A DNA stretch of 64,000 bases. Source: Serratia plymuthica NBRC 102599 (lineage in GTDB: Bacteria; Pseudomonadota; Gammaproteobacteria; Enterobacterales; Enterobacteriaceae). Below the pieces are notes generated by a model. The model was not told the DNA's origin, ran no database searches, and was given only the letters and a program-made list of their open reading frames with translations. The translations under genes were made by a program, and so were the position numbers. The stretch covers positions 1 to 64,000 of the forward strand of contig NZ_BCTU01000021.1 of NCBI RefSeq assembly GCF_001590925.1, given 5' to 3'. Shown one piece after another: positions 16,656-25,294 of the stretch (position 1 is its first letter; each line of letters begins with the position of its first letter).

Positions 16656-18026
16656 ATGGACATTACCGCAACCGCTAACGCGCTTTTGCCGCTGCTCGGC
16701 GGCAAAGAGAACATCGCCAGCGCCGCCCACTGCGCCACCCGTCTGCGGCTGGTGCTGGTGGATGACAGCAAGGTGGATAAAGCTGCAATCGGCAAACTTG
16801 ACGGGGTGAAGGGCTGCTTCAGCAATGCCGGGCAGATCCAGGTGATTTTCGGCACCGGGCTGGTCAACAAGGTGCATGCGGAATTTATCAAGGCGGCGGG
16901 CGTCAGCGAATCCAGCAAGTCTGAAGCCGCCGACATCGCAGCGAAAAAACTCAACCCGCTGCAACGTATCGCCCGCCTGCTGTCGAACATCTTTGTGCCG
17001 ATCATTCCGGCTATCGTCGCCTCCGGTTTGCTGATGGGCCTGCTCGGCATGGTGAAAACCTACGGCTGGGCCGACGCCAACAGCGCGCTGTTCGTGATGC
17101 TGGACATGTTCAGCTCGGCGGCGTTTATCATCTTGCCGATCCTGATCGGCTTCACCGCCGCGCGCGAATTCGGCGGTAACCCTTATCTGGGCGCCACGCT
17201 GGGCGGCATTCTGACCCACCCGGCGCTGACCAACGCCTGGGGCGTCGCCGGCGGTTTCCACACCATGAATTTCTTCGGACTCGAGATCGCCATGATCGGC
17301 TATCAGGGTACGGTGTTCCCGGTGCTGCTGACGGTGTGGTTTATGAGCGTGCTGGAAAAACAGCTGCGCAGAGTGATCCCCAACGCGCTGGACCTGATCC
17401 TGACGCCATTCCTGACGGTGGTCATCTCCGGCTTCGTCGCCATGCTGTTTATCGGCCCCGCCGGGCGCGCACTGGGTGACGGTATTTCCTTCGTGCTCAG
17501 CACGCTGATTGCCCACGCCGGTTGGTTCGCCGGATTCCTGTTCGGCGGCCTGTATTCCGCCATCGTCATCACCGGCATTCACCACAGCTTCCACGCCGTC
17601 GAGGCGGGGCTGCTCGGCAACCCGAAAATCGGCGTTAACTTCCTGCTGCCGATCTGGTCGATGGCCAATATCGCCCAGGGCGGCGCTTGCCTGGCGGTGT
17701 ATTTCAAAACCCGCGACGCCAAGATTAAAGCCATTGCGGTACCTTCGGCCTTTTCCGCCATGCTCGGCATTACCGAGGCGGCGCTGTTCGGTATCAACCT
17801 GCGCTTTGTGAAACCCTTCCTGGCTGCGCTGGTGGGCGGTGCACTCGGCGGTGCCTGGGTGGTGGCCAATCACGTCGGCATGAACGCCGTCGGGCTGACG
17901 GCGATCCCTGGGTTGGCGATCGTGCAGGCCAGCTCGCTGCTGAGCTATATCATTGGTCTGGTTATCGCCTTCGGCAGCGCCTTTACGCTCTCGCTGCTGC
18001 TGAAATACAAAACGGACAGTGAATGA
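16656..18026 (+). CDS. scrA: sucrose-specific PTS enzyme IIBC, ScrA
   Basis: Inner-membrane sucrose PTS transporter of 456 residues that imports sucrose as sucrose-6-phosphate. The EIIB domain (residues 1-80) has its phosphorylated cysteine at position 26 in ASAAHCATRLRLV. A linker leads to a EIIC domain with many hydrophobic segments (LSNIFVPIIPAIVASGLLMG, MLDMFSSAAFIILPILIGFT, LIAHAGWFAGFLFGGLYSAI). The family motif GIHHSFHAVEAGLLGNPKIG is present, and there is no EIIA domain. As in other sucrose systems, EIIA is likely supplied by Crr. An AAGGGAG ribosome site lies just before the ATG. The stop codon overlaps the scrB start, so the two are translated together. Confidence 0.95.
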   Translation: MDITATANALLPLLGGKENIASAAHCATRLRLVLVDDSKVDKAAIGKLDGVKGCFSNAGQIQVIFGTGLVNKVHAEFIKAAGVSESSKSEAADIAAKKLNPLQRIARLLSNIFVPIIPAIVASGLLMGLLGMVKTYGWADANSALFVMLDMFSSAAFIILPILIGFTAAREFGGNPYLGATLGGILTHPALTNAWGVAGGFHTMNFFGLEIAMIGYQGTVFPVLLTVWFMSVLEKQLRRVIPNALDLILTPFLTVVISGFVAMLFIGPAGRALGDGISFVLSTLIAHAGWFAGFLFGGLYSAIVITGIHHSFHAVEAGLLGNPKIGVNFLLPIWSMANIAQGGACLAVYFKTRDAKIKAIAVPSAFSAMLGITEAALFGINLRFVKPFLAALVGGALGGAWVVANHVGMNAVGLTAIPGLAIVQASSLLSYIIGLVIAFGSAFTLSLLLKYKTDSE

Positions 18027-19435
18027 TGGAAGAACTGAATTTGATGAAACAGGCCGTTCAGGCGCTGATGACGGGTATGCCGCTGGCGCTGCGCGATCCT
18101 CATCGCCCGGTATGGCATCTGGCCCCCAGCGTCGGCCTGCTGAACGACCCCAACGGGTTTATTCAGCATAATGGGGTTTATCATCTGTTCTATCAGTGGA
18201 ACCCGCTGGGCTGCGATCACCGCAACAAATGCTGGGGCCATTGGCAATCGACGGATCTGCTCAACTGGCAGCATCAGCCGGTGGCGCTGGTGCCCGGCGC
18301 TTGTTACGACAGCCACGGCTGTTACTCAGGCTCGGCGGTGGTGGCAGACGGCAAAATCATGCTGGCGTATACCGGCAACGTAAAATACCCCGACGGTTCT
18401 CGCACCGCGTACCAGTGCCTGGCGCTGGAAAATGCGCAGGGCGGGTATGACAAGCTCGGCCCGGTGCTGCCGCTGCCGGAAGGCTACAGCGGCCACGTGC
18501 GCGATCCCAAGGTTTGGCGCCACCAAGACAGCTGGTACATGGTGCTCGGTGCCCGTGACCTGCAGGATCGCGGCAAGGTGCTGTTGCTGCGCTCCGCCGA
18601 TCTGCGCAGTTGGCAGCTGTTGGGGGAGATTGCCGGCACACAGCTGAACGGCATGGGCGATTTCGGCTATATGTGGGAATGCCCGGACCTGTTCACGCTG
18701 GCGGATGCCGAGGTGTTGATTTGTTGCCCGCAGGGGCTGGCGGCGCAGGACGAACGTTATCTCAACGTTTACCAGGCGGGCTATCTGACCGGCAAGCTGG
18801 ATTATCGGCAGGCGGCCTTTGAACATGGCGAATTCCACGAGCTGGACGCCGGGTTCGAATTCTATGCGCCGCAAACCATGCTGGCCGAAGACGGCCGCCG
18901 TCTGCTGGTCGGCTGGATGGGCGTACCGGAGCAGGACGAAGCCTGTCACCCGACGTTGCAATACGGCTGGATCCATACCATGACCTGCCCGCGCGAGCTT
19001 TCTTTGCAGAACGGCAAGCTTTACCAACAGCCGGCGCGCGAGCTGCAACGGCTGCGCGGCGAGGGCAGCCAATGGCAGGGAATGGCGGATAACGCGCCGG
19101 GTTGGCCGGTCGGCAGCGCCGAAGTGATGCTGACGCCCAACGGCGCATTCAGCGCCGACTTTGGCGATGCGATGACGCTGAGCTGGGATGGCGCCTTGCT
19201 GCGCCTGACGCGCAACAACCTGCGCAACGGGCAGCCTGAACACCGTTACTGGCGCGGTGAGGTCACCCATCTGCAAATGCTGTTCGACAGCTCCAGCGTG
19301 GAGATTTTTATCAACCACGGCGAAGGGGTCATGAGCTCACGCTACTTCCCTGGCCCGCAGCCGCGCCTGCGTTTGAGCGGTGAGGCGCAGCTTGCACTGG
19401 AGCACTGGCCGCTGACGCCATGCATGCTAGAATGA
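18023..19435 (+). CDS. scrB: sucrose-6-phosphate hydrolase (invertase), ScrB
   Basis: Glycoside hydrolase family 32 enzyme of 470 residues. It cleaves sucrose-6-phosphate to glucose-6-phosphate and fructose in the cytoplasm. The nucleophile motif WHLAPSVGLLNDPNGF places the catalytic aspartate at residue 42. GHVRDPKVW is the transition-state stabilising RDP motif, and MWECPDLF supplies the acid/base glutamate. The C-terminal beta-sandwich includes VEIFINHGEGVMSSRYFP. The ATG overlaps the scrA stop (ATGA), with a second ATG immediately after. Fructose released here feeds ScrK. No export signal is present, as expected for a PTS-linked hydrolase. Confidence 0.95.
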   Translation: MMEELNLMKQAVQALMTGMPLALRDPHRPVWHLAPSVGLLNDPNGFIQHNGVYHLFYQWNPLGCDHRNKCWGHWQSTDLLNWQHQPVALVPGACYDSHGCYSGSAVVADGKIMLAYTGNVKYPDGSRTAYQCLALENAQGGYDKLGPVLPLPEGYSGHVRDPKVWRHQDSWYMVLGARDLQDRGKVLLLRSADLRSWQLLGEIAGTQLNGMGDFGYMWECPDLFTLADAEVLICCPQGLAAQDERYLNVYQAGYLTGKLDYRQAAFEHGEFHELDAGFEFYAPQTMLAEDGRRLLVGWMGVPEQDEACHPTLQYGWIHTMTCPRELSLQNGKLYQQPARELQRLRGEGSQWQGMADNAPGWPVGSAEVMLTPNGAFSADFGDAMTLSWDGALLRLTRNNLRNGQPEHRYWRGEVTHLQMLFDSSSVEIFINHGEGVMSSRYFPGPQPRLRLSGEAQLALEHWPLTPCMLE

Positions 19436-19456
19436 CGCATCTCCCGTTGAACTCAG

Positions 19457-20500
19457 ATGCCGTCAGTGAAAAAAAACAAACGCATAACCATCAGTGATAT
19501 TGCCGCGCTGGCCGGCGTGTCGAAATCGACCGCCAGCCTGGTGCTTAACGGACGCAGCAAAGAATACCGGGTGTCCGACGACACCCGTGACCGCATTCTG
19601 GCGCTGGCCGGCGAGCACCACTATCAGCCTAGCTTCCATGCACGTTCGCTGCGATCCTCCCGCAGCCATACCCTGGGGCTGGTCGTGCCGGAAATGACCA
19701 ACTACGGTTTTGCCGTGATTTCACGCGAGCTGGAAACCCTGTGCCGCGAGGCCGGTTTGCAGTTGCTGATCGCCTGCTCCGATGAAAACCCGGCGCAGGA
19801 AATGATGGCGGTGAACAGCCTGGTGCAACGTCAGGTCGACGGCTTGATCGTCGCCTCCAGCCAGCTCAGCGATGTGGAATACCAAAAGATTAACGCCGGC
19901 CTGCCGGTGGTGCAGATGGACCGCCTGATCACCGGCTCCGAGTTGCCGCTGGTGATGACAGACTCACTGACCTCGACCGCCACGCTAGTGGAAAACGTCG
20001 CGCGCCAGCATCCGGACGAATTTTATTTCCTTGGTGGTCAGCCGCGCATCTCGCCAACACGCGATCGCTTGGCCGGTTTTCAGCTCGGCCTCGAACGTGC
20101 CGGGGTGACCTGTAAACCGGAATGGATCATCAACGGCAATTACCACCCCAGCTCCGGCTACGAGATGTTCGCTCAGCTTTGCGCGCAGCTTGGCCGGCCG
20201 CCGAAAGCGCTGTTTACCGCCGCCTGCGGCCTGCTGGAAGGCGTGCTGCGCTATCTGAATCAGCATCAGTTAATGGAAAGCGACCTGCACCTTTGCAGTT
20301 TCGACGACCACTACCTGTTCGATGGCCTGACGCTGAAAATCGACACCGTAGCCCAGGATTGCCGCGCCCTGGCCCAGCACAGTTTCGATATGGTCAGCCG
20401 GCTTATCGACGAGCAGCCGTTGGCGCAGAATTCATTATATCTGCCGGGCAGCATCCACTGGCGTCACCCTGGTTCGAAGGCACTGCTCGGCCAGCCCTAA
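19457..20500 (+). CDS. scrR: sucrose regulon repressor ScrR (LacI family)
   Basis: A 347-residue LacI/GalR-type repressor. The N-terminal DNA-binding domain reads [20 protein letters not shown], then [20 protein letters not shown], with hinge helix region [21 protein letters not shown] (here [11 protein letters not shown]). The core is a periplasmic-binding-protein fold with [19 protein letters not shown] and [15 protein letters not shown]. In known scr systems the repressor responds to fructose or fructose-1-phosphate. It starts 21 bases after scrB on the same strand and probably shares its message. It most likely binds the AACCGGTT-centred operators before scrK and before the porin gene. 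Confidence 0.93.
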   Translation: MPSVKKNKRITISDIAALAGVSKSTASLVLNGRSKEYRVSDDTRDRILALAGEHHYQPSFHARSLRSSRSHTLGLVVPEMTNYGFAVISRELETLCREAGLQLLIACSDENPAQEMMAVNSLVQRQVDGLIVASSQLSDVEYQKINAGLPVVQMDRLITGSELPLVMTDSLTSTATLVENVARQHPDEFYFLGGQPRISPTRDRLAGFQLGLERAGVTCKPEWIINGNYHPSSGYEMFAQLCAQLGRPPKALFTAACGLLEGVLRYLNQHQLMESDLHLCSFDDHYLFDGLTLKIDTVAQDCRALAQHSFDMVSRLIDEQPLAQNSLYLPGSIHWRHPGSKALLGQP

Positions 20501-20531
20501 ATTCAGGTTTTCCCCGATTAAGGAGCCCATC

Positions 20532-21350
20532 ATGAGTCGTGAGATTAACAAAGATACCCAGCTGTGCATGTCGCTGGCCGGCCGCCCTGGCAACTTCGGC
20601 ACCCGCTTCCATAACTATCTGTACCAGGAACTGGATCTGAACTTTATCTATAAGGCATTCACCACCCAGGATATTCAGGCGGCGGTGGGCGGCGTGCGCG
20701 CTCTGGGTATTCGCGGTTGCGCGGTCTCCATGCCGTTCAAAGAGAGCTGCATTCCCTTCCTCGATGAGTTGGACGCTTCCGCCACGGCGATTGAATCGGT
20801 CAATACCATCGTCAATGACGGCGGCTTCCTGCGGGCCTATAACACCGACTATATCGCCATCGCCAAACTGCTGGCACAGCATCAGATCCCGGCGGACACC
20901 ACTTTCGCCCTGCGCGGCAGCGGCGGCATGGCAAAGGCGGTGGTCGCCGCCCTGCGCGACGCCGGTTTCAAACGGGGACACATCATCGCCCGCAACCCGG
21001 CGGCAGGCCAGGCGCTGGCTAGCGCTTACGGTTATCAGTGGCTGGCGGAAGTCGGGGAGTTAACTGCGGATATGCTGATCAACGTAACGCCCATCGGCAT
21101 GGCCGGCGGCGCAGAGGCGGAACAGCTGGCCTTTGCCCCGGCAACCCTCGAAGCGGCGAAAATCGTTTTCGACGTGGTGGCGCTGCCGGCGGAAACCCCG
21201 CTGATTCGCAACGCGCGCGCGCAGGGCAAACGGGTGATCACCGGTGCGGAAGTGATTGCATTGCAGGCGCTGGAGCAGTTCGTACTCTATACCGGCGTGC
21301 GCCCTACCGATGAGCAGATCGCCCGCGCCGCGGCGCATGCTCGCGGCTGA
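20532..21350 (+). CDS. shikimate dehydrogenase-like protein (HI0607/SdhL type)
   Basis: A 272-residue protein of the shikimate/quinate dehydrogenase family, of the HI0607-like subgroup rather than AroE. The substrate-binding part has GCAVSMPFKESCIPFLDELD with the catalytic lysine in PFK, and AYNTDYIAI with the aspartate of the NTD motif. The nucleotide site ALRGSGGMAKAVVAALRDAG replaces the usual GAGGAA. INVTPIGMAGG and GAEVIALQALEQFVLYTG follow the family. Enzymes of this subgroup show weak shikimate activity and their true substrate is uncertain. An AAGGAG ribosome site lies before the ATG, 31 bases after scrR, so it could be co-transcribed with it. A role in sucrose use is not evident. Confidence 0.85.
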   Translation: MSREINKDTQLCMSLAGRPGNFGTRFHNYLYQELDLNFIYKAFTTQDIQAAVGGVRALGIRGCAVSMPFKESCIPFLDELDASATAIESVNTIVNDGGFLRAYNTDYIAIAKLLAQHQIPADTTFALRGSGGMAKAVVAALRDAGFKRGHIIARNPAAGQALASAYGYQWLAEVGELTADMLINVTPIGMAGGAEAEQLAFAPATLEAAKIVFDVVALPAETPLIRNARAQGKRVITGAEVIALQALEQFVLYTGVRPTDEQIARAAAHARG

Positions 21351-21397
21351 ATGGCGCTGAACGTTAGGGCTGAGCAAATAAGCCAGCTCTTAACGTT

Positions 21398-21691
21398 CTA
21401 ACGATAAGCCAGCAAACGCAAAATATTCCTCGCACCGTGGAGTATTCGCTCGATCCTGACATTGCGCTGTATCGCGGTGAAAACAATAAGATATTTACCA
21501 TAGGTGCTGATCCTGACATCTCGACCGAGTTCAGGGCGCTTTTGATAGACTTCCGGTGACTCGCCAATACGCTGGCATTGGTTGTATAGCTCAGAAATAA
21601 AACTCAGCGCACGGGCCGGGTTATCTTGGGCGATATAGTCACCAATGTTTTCAATATCCCTTATCGCCACCGGCGATAGTGTTAACCCCAT
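21398..21691 (-). CDS. parE: type II toxin, RelE/ParE family
   Basis: A 97-residue RelE/ParE-superfamily toxin, not the topoisomerase subunit encoded at 49 kb. Family features are LSPVAIRDIENIGDYIAQDN (helices one and two), PARALSFISELYNQC, and the C-terminal strand region PELGRDVRISTYGKYLIVFT followed by IERILHGARNILRLL. ParE members of this type poison DNA gyrase, whereas RelE members cut mRNA. The HGARN end favours the ParE side. Its ATG overlaps the antitoxin stop codon by one base (TAATG), a typical coupled arrangement. Target is inferred. Confidence 0.88.
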   Translation of the reverse strand: MGLTLSPVAIRDIENIGDYIAQDNPARALSFISELYNQCQRIGESPEVYQKRPELGRDVRISTYGKYLIVFTAIQRNVRIERILHGARNILRLLAYR

Positions 21692-21951
21692 TAGTCACTT
21701 CCGTTATTCACCATCCGTTGGTATTTAGTCCGCAAGCGCGAAAATGCCTCCTCCGCCGGAACTCCCTCACCACTTTCTATTCCCTGTGCAATAGCCACTC
21801 GCAGCTCTTCAATTTTCATCGCCCGCTCATGCTCTTCGAGGAGGCGCAGACCCGCCCGTATCACTTCGCTAACGTTGCCGTAACGCCCGCTGTCAATTTG
21901 CTCATGAACGAACTTTTCAAAATGAGGGCTTAAAGCAATGCTGGTTGGCAT
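21691..21951 (-). CDS. parD: type II antitoxin, ParD family
   Basis: An 86-residue ParD-type antitoxin. The N-terminal ribbon-helix-helix domain reads TSIALSPHFEKFVHEQIDSG then RYGNVSEVIRAGLRLLEEHE, with the NVSEVIRAGLRLLEE core seen in ParD proteins. The acidic C-terminal part (EELRVAIAQGIESGEGVPAE) is the likely toxin-binding tail. It precedes the toxin gene. A promoter (TTGACG, 17 bases, AATACT on the minus strand) lies 38-66 bases upstream with an inverted repeat over the -10, consistent with autorepression by the ParD-ParE complex. Confidence 0.88.
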   Translation of the reverse strand: MPTSIALSPHFEKFVHEQIDSGRYGNVSEVIRAGLRLLEEHERAMKIEELRVAIAQGIESGEGVPAEEAFSRLRTKYQRMVNNGSD

Positions 21952-21977
21952 AACCGACTCCGGAAAATAGTGTTAGT

Positions 21978-22017
21978 TACTATCTATTAGTATTTTATTT
22001 TACCCATTACACGTCAA
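21978..22017 (-). promoter_or_regulatory. parDE promoter and autoregulatory dyad
   Basis: On the minus strand a -35 TTGACG (22012-22017) and -10 AATACT (21989-21994) are spaced by 17 bases. The dyad TACTA-N5-TAGTA (21978-21992) overlaps the -10, as expected for repression by a ribbon-helix-helix antitoxin. Confidence 0.6.
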
Positions 22018-22040
22018 GTTAATGTTCAAATTTCAGGCAG

Positions 22041-22064
22041 TAAAAAGGGCACCTCGGCGCCCTT
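22041..22064 (-). terminator. terminator after exbD
   Basis: On the minus strand GAAGGGC and GCCCTTTTTAC form a stem (AAGGGC 22045-22050 with GCCCTT 22059-22064) followed by a T-run, 26 bases after the exbD stop. Confidence 0.8.
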
Positions 22065-22089
22065 CTCATCGTTAGCGATATCCGGCCCG

Positions 22090-22512
22090 CTACTTCGCGG
22101 CGCCTTCCATCCCCACCAGCCCCACTTTCAGGTAGCCGGCTTTACGCAACGTATCCATCACGCTCATCAGCGTTTCGTAGTCCACGGTCTTGTCGGCCTG
22201 GAAGAAGATGGTGGTCTCTTTGTTCGCCTGAGTGCGCTGATCCAGCACCGCCGTCAGTTGATCGGCGCTGACCGCTTGCTCACCCACGTACAGCTGCTTA
22301 TCCGCTTTCACCGACAGGAACACCGGTTTTTCCGGGCGCGGCTGCGGTTTGGCTGAAGAAGCGGGGAGATCGACGCGGATATCTACCGTTGCCAGCGGCG
22401 CGGCCACCATAAAGATGATCAACAGCACCAGCATGACGTCGATAAACGGCGTCACGTTGATTTCATGCAGTTCGCCGCTGTCGTCCAGATCTTCATTTAA
22501 GCGCATCGCCAT
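22090..22512 (-). CDS. exbD: TonB-system energiser protein ExbD
   Basis: A 140-residue inner-membrane protein with one N-terminal transmembrane helix and a periplasmic domain. The helix INVTPFIDVMLVLLIIFMVA contains the essential aspartate (D of PFIDVM) that takes part in proton flow through the ExbB-ExbD motor. The periplasmic part (VDLPASSAKPQPRPEKPVFL, AVLDQRTQANKETTIFFQAD, LRKAGYLKVGLVG) is standard. The gene starts three bases after exbB and forms a two-gene operon with it. The complex powers TonB-dependent uptake of ferric siderophores, haem and vitamin B12. A Fur box upstream of exbB indicates iron control. Confidence 0.96.
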   Translation of the reverse strand: MAMRLNEDLDDSGELHEINVTPFIDVMLVLLIIFMVAAPLATVDIRVDLPASSAKPQPRPEKPVFLSVKADKQLYVGEQAVSADQLTAVLDQRTQANKETTIFFQADKTVDYETLMSVMDTLRKAGYLKVGLVGMEGAAK

Positions 22513-22515
22513 AAC

Positions 22516-23487
22516 TCACCCCACCCGCAGTTGGTGTGAATGCTGTGAGCGTTTGGCCTCTGCCGTCGCGGCCAGATCCAGATCGCGGCCCAACAGCAAC
22601 AGCACCTGCGCCGCCACGTCGCCAACCTGGGCACGATGGCCGCTGATGACACGGGCAAAGACGTTATAAATCACCACCGCCGGGATCGCGGCAACCAGCC
22701 CCAACGCGGTCGCCAGCAACGCTTCCGCAATGCCGGGCGCGACGACGGCCAGGTTGGTGGTTTGCGAGTGAGCGATGCCGATAAAGCTGTTCATGATGCC
22801 CCAAACCGTACCGAACAGACCGACGAACGGCGAGATAGCGCCAATGGTCGCCAGGAAGCCGTTGCCACGCCCCATGTTTCGGCTGTAACCCGCTACGCGG
22901 CGCTCAAGGCGGAAACCGGTACGTTCTTTGATACCGTTGTTGTCGTTGGACTCCGCCGACAGTTCCAGCTCGTTTTGCGCGTCGTTCAGCAACACCACGC
23001 TGATGCTTTCTTCGGAGAAACCCTGCGCCAGTTCGCTGGCTTCATCCAGCGTACGCACATTGGCCAGCGCCAGCTGCTCGCGGCGCAGACGGCGCTTGGC
23101 GCGGAACAGTTCGCTGCCTTTGGAGAACAAAATGGTCCAGGTGACGATAGACGCCAGCACCAGACCGATCATCACTATCTTCACAACGATGTCCGCGTGC
23201 TGGTACATGCCCCAAACGGACAGATCCATGCCGCGGGTTTCCGGTGGCTGAAGGGTCGGCGCCGGATTGAGCGGGGTCAGGCTGTCAGGCGCTGAAGCGG
23301 AAGGCGCGGCGACCGGAGCAACGCTCTCGGTCACGGCGGGGTTGGCCGCCGGTGCAGCCTGTGCGCTGCCGGCCAGCCCAACCACCAATACCATTGAAGC
23401 GATCAGACCACGGCCTAACGCCTTGCCCCATTGCGCCCGGCCTTGGCCGAACGCTCCTTGATTTAAATGCTTGCCAGCCGTTTTCAC
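22516..23487 (-). CDS. exbB: TonB-system energiser protein ExbB, with long periplasmic N-terminus
   Basis: Inner-membrane scaffold of the ExbB-ExbD proton motor, 323 residues from this start. A GTG at 23487 is preceded by GGAGG with a six-base spacer, whereas the longer frame to 23514 has no ribosome site, so the GTG is chosen. Residues 1-44 look like a cleaved signal peptide ([20 protein letters not shown]). A proline/alanine-rich segment of about 45 residues follows before [20 protein letters not shown], the first core helix. E. coli ExbB lacks this extension, while S. marcescens ExbB is known to have it. Later helices include [20 protein letters not shown] and [20 protein letters not shown], the MotA/TolQ/ExbB signature. 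Fur box at 23563-23581. Confidence 0.95.
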   Translation of the reverse strand: MKTAGKHLNQGAFGQGRAQWGKALGRGLIASMVLVVGLAGSAQAAPAANPAVTESVAPVAAPSASAPDSLTPLNPAPTLQPPETRGMDLSVWGMYQHADIVVKIVMIGLVLASIVTWTILFSKGSELFRAKRRLRREQLALANVRTLDEASELAQGFSEESISVVLLNDAQNELELSAESNDNNGIKERTGFRLERRVAGYSRNMGRGNGFLATIGAISPFVGLFGTVWGIMNSFIGIAHSQTTNLAVVAPGIAEALLATALGLVAAIPAVVIYNVFARVISGHRAQVGDVAAQVLLLLGRDLDLAATAEAKRSQHSHQLRVG

Positions 23488-23562
23488 GCTGTGCCTCCAC
23501 CCGTTACCGATCAAAATTGAGGAATAATTCAGCGTGCGATCATATCAAACCAATCAGGGATT

Positions 23563-23581
23563 GATAGTAGTTCTCATTATT
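23563..23581 (-). promoter_or_regulatory. Fur box upstream of exbB
   Basis: Read on the minus strand the 19 bases AATAATGAGAACTACTATC match the Fur consensus at 14 of 19 positions. It lies about 75-95 bases upstream of the exbB start, suiting iron-dependent repression of exbBD. Confidence 0.65.
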
Positions 23582-23846
23582 ATTTACCAAATAATCGGCA
23601 ATATTTCAGATCTCGCGGCGTCGGAGCCGCAACATTCGCCCATTCGCTGCCGGTCAGGCCCTTTACTCCCCTTTTAAAGGGTTTTTCGTTACTTTTCGCC
23701 CACAGAGATGCAACAAACGCGCGCCGACAGCATTTTTGCCTGTGGGCTGTCCGTTTGCCGATATGCGAGCGAGTTAAACGCCGTCACGCAGAATGATGGC
23801 GTGCCAGAACGCTCTCCGGCAGAGGATTATGGCCGTTTCTATATCT

Positions 23847-23870
23847 GGAAGTTAAAACGTCTGGATGGCT
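23847..23870 (+). promoter_or_regulatory. MetJ box upstream of metC
   Basis: Three consecutive 8-mers resemble the met box AGACGTCT: GGAAGTTA (4/8), AAACGTCT (7/8, 23855-23862) and GGATGGCT (5/8). They lie 74-97 bases before metC, as expected for repression by MetJ with S-adenosylmethionine. Confidence 0.6.
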
Positions 23871-23943
23871 ATTATATGTCATGTTAACCTAAGGGCTATC
23901 GCAAAAACGCCAGTGAAAAGCCAGTAAAAGTGAGCCCATTCCT

Positions 23944-25140
23944 ATGACGTCAAAAAATATCGAAACCACGCTGATCGCCGCCGGGCGCAGCAAACGCTAT
24001 ACCCTGGGCTCCGTCAATCCCGTCACCCAGCGCGCTTCCTCACTGGTATTTGACTCCGTTGCGGCCAAGAAACACGCCACCGCCCAACGTGCCCACGGCG
24101 AACTGTTTTATGGCCGCCGCGGCACCCTGACCCACTTCGCGTTTCAGGATGCGATGGTCGAGCTGGAAGGCGGTGCGGGCTGCGTGCTTTATCCGTGCGG
24201 CGCGGCGGCGGTATCCAACGCCATTTTGTCTTTTGTCGGCGCCGGCGATCACGTGCTGATGACCGGTTCGGTCTATGAGCCGACACAGGATTTTTGCAGC
24301 CATATTCTTAGCCGCATGAACGTGACGACCACCTATTTCGACCCGCTGATCGGCGCCGATATCGCCGGGCTGATTCAGCCCAACACCCGCGTGGTGTTTC
24401 TTGAATCCCCCGGTTCCATCACCATGGAAATTCAGGATATCCCGGCGATGGTGCAGGCCATCCGCGCCGTAGCGCCGGAAATGGTGATCATGATCGACAA
24501 CACCTGGGCGGCCGGCGTGCTGTTCAAGGCGCTGGATTTTGATATCGATATTTCGATTCAGGCCGGCACCAAATACATCATCGGCCATTCCGATTACATG
24601 CTCGGTACCGCCGTGGCCAACGAACGCTGTTGGGATCAACTGCGCGAATATTCTTACCTGATGGGCCAGATGGTGGACGCCGATACCGCCTATATGGCAA
24701 GCCGCGGCCTGCGTACGCTGGGCATACGCCTGAAGCAGCACGAGCAAAGCAGTATCGAAGTCGCCAACTGGCTGGCGGAACGGCCGGAGGTAGAGGTGGT
24801 CAATCACCCCGCGCTGCCCGGCTGCAAAGGCCATGAATTCTACCGCCGCGATTTCAGCGGCTGCAACGGCCTGTTCTCTTTCGTGCTGAAACAGCGGCTC
24901 AGCGACAAACAACTGGCCGACTATCTGGATAACTTCAGCCATTTCAGCATGGCCTATTCCTGGGGCGGCTATGAGTCGCTGATCCTGGCTAACCAGCCGG
25001 AAGAGCTGGAGGCGATCCGTCCGGCGGGCGGCGTTGATTTCTCCGGCACGCTGATACGCCTCCATATCGGCCTGGAGAACGTGCAGGATCTGATCGCCGA
25101 CCTCGCAAAAGGGTTCGAGCGTATCGCCAACGCACGCTGA
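23944..25140 (+). CDS. metC: cystathionine beta-lyase MetC
   Basis: PLP-dependent enzyme of 398 residues that converts cystathionine to homocysteine, pyruvate and ammonia in methionine synthesis. The PLP lysine is K210 in [15 protein letters not shown]. Upstream in the protein, [15 protein letters not shown] and [20 protein letters not shown] form the cofactor and substrate region. [20 protein letters not shown] contains the aspartate contacting the pyridine nitrogen. The C-terminal [12 protein letters not shown] and [18 protein letters not shown] are typical of Cys/Met metabolism enzymes. Its position next to exbBD and before yghB is the same as in E. coli. A met box lies upstream. Confidence 0.96.
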   Translation: MTSKNIETTLIAAGRSKRYTLGSVNPVTQRASSLVFDSVAAKKHATAQRAHGELFYGRRGTLTHFAFQDAMVELEGGAGCVLYPCGAAAVSNAILSFVGAGDHVLMTGSVYEPTQDFCSHILSRMNVTTTYFDPLIGADIAGLIQPNTRVVFLESPGSITMEIQDIPAMVQAIRAVAPEMVIMIDNTWAAGVLFKALDFDIDISIQAGTKYIIGHSDYMLGTAVANERCWDQLREYSYLMGQMVDADTAYMASRGLRTLGIRLKQHEQSSIEVANWLAERPEVEVVNHPALPGCKGHEFYRRDFSGCNGLFSFVLKQRLSDKQLADYLDNFSHFSMAYSWGGYESLILANQPEELEAIRPAGGVDFSGTLIRLHIGLENVQDLIADLAKGFERIANAR

Positions 25141-25294
25141 TCCGCAGCCCGTTGCGCTGCCAATTTTATTCTGCTTCGTTTAATGTGTGCTTAAGCTATT
25201 AGCAGTACACTACGCGAGTAATGGTCAGATACGGTCAACATCGCCTCCTGGAGAAGGGGGCCCCGGGCGCAACCGGCATGCAACAGGACTTAAA

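Larger units (their letters stand above)
23488..23943. other. intergenic region between exbB and metC
   Basis: A 456-base divergent spacer. It holds a Fur box (23563-23581), a GCGGC/GCCGC hairpin (23615-23630), a hairpin followed by five T residues on the plus strand (23659-23686), and a met box upstream of metC (about 23847-23870). No ORF with a ribosome site is supported. A short plus-strand transcript ending at 23686 is conceivable but unproven. Confidence 0.6.

Noticed and set aside
25187-25294. Upstream extension of yghB from ATG/TTG at 25187
   Set aside because: The extra residues ([17 protein letters not shown]) are not DedA-like and the ATG at 25295 gives the E. coli length.
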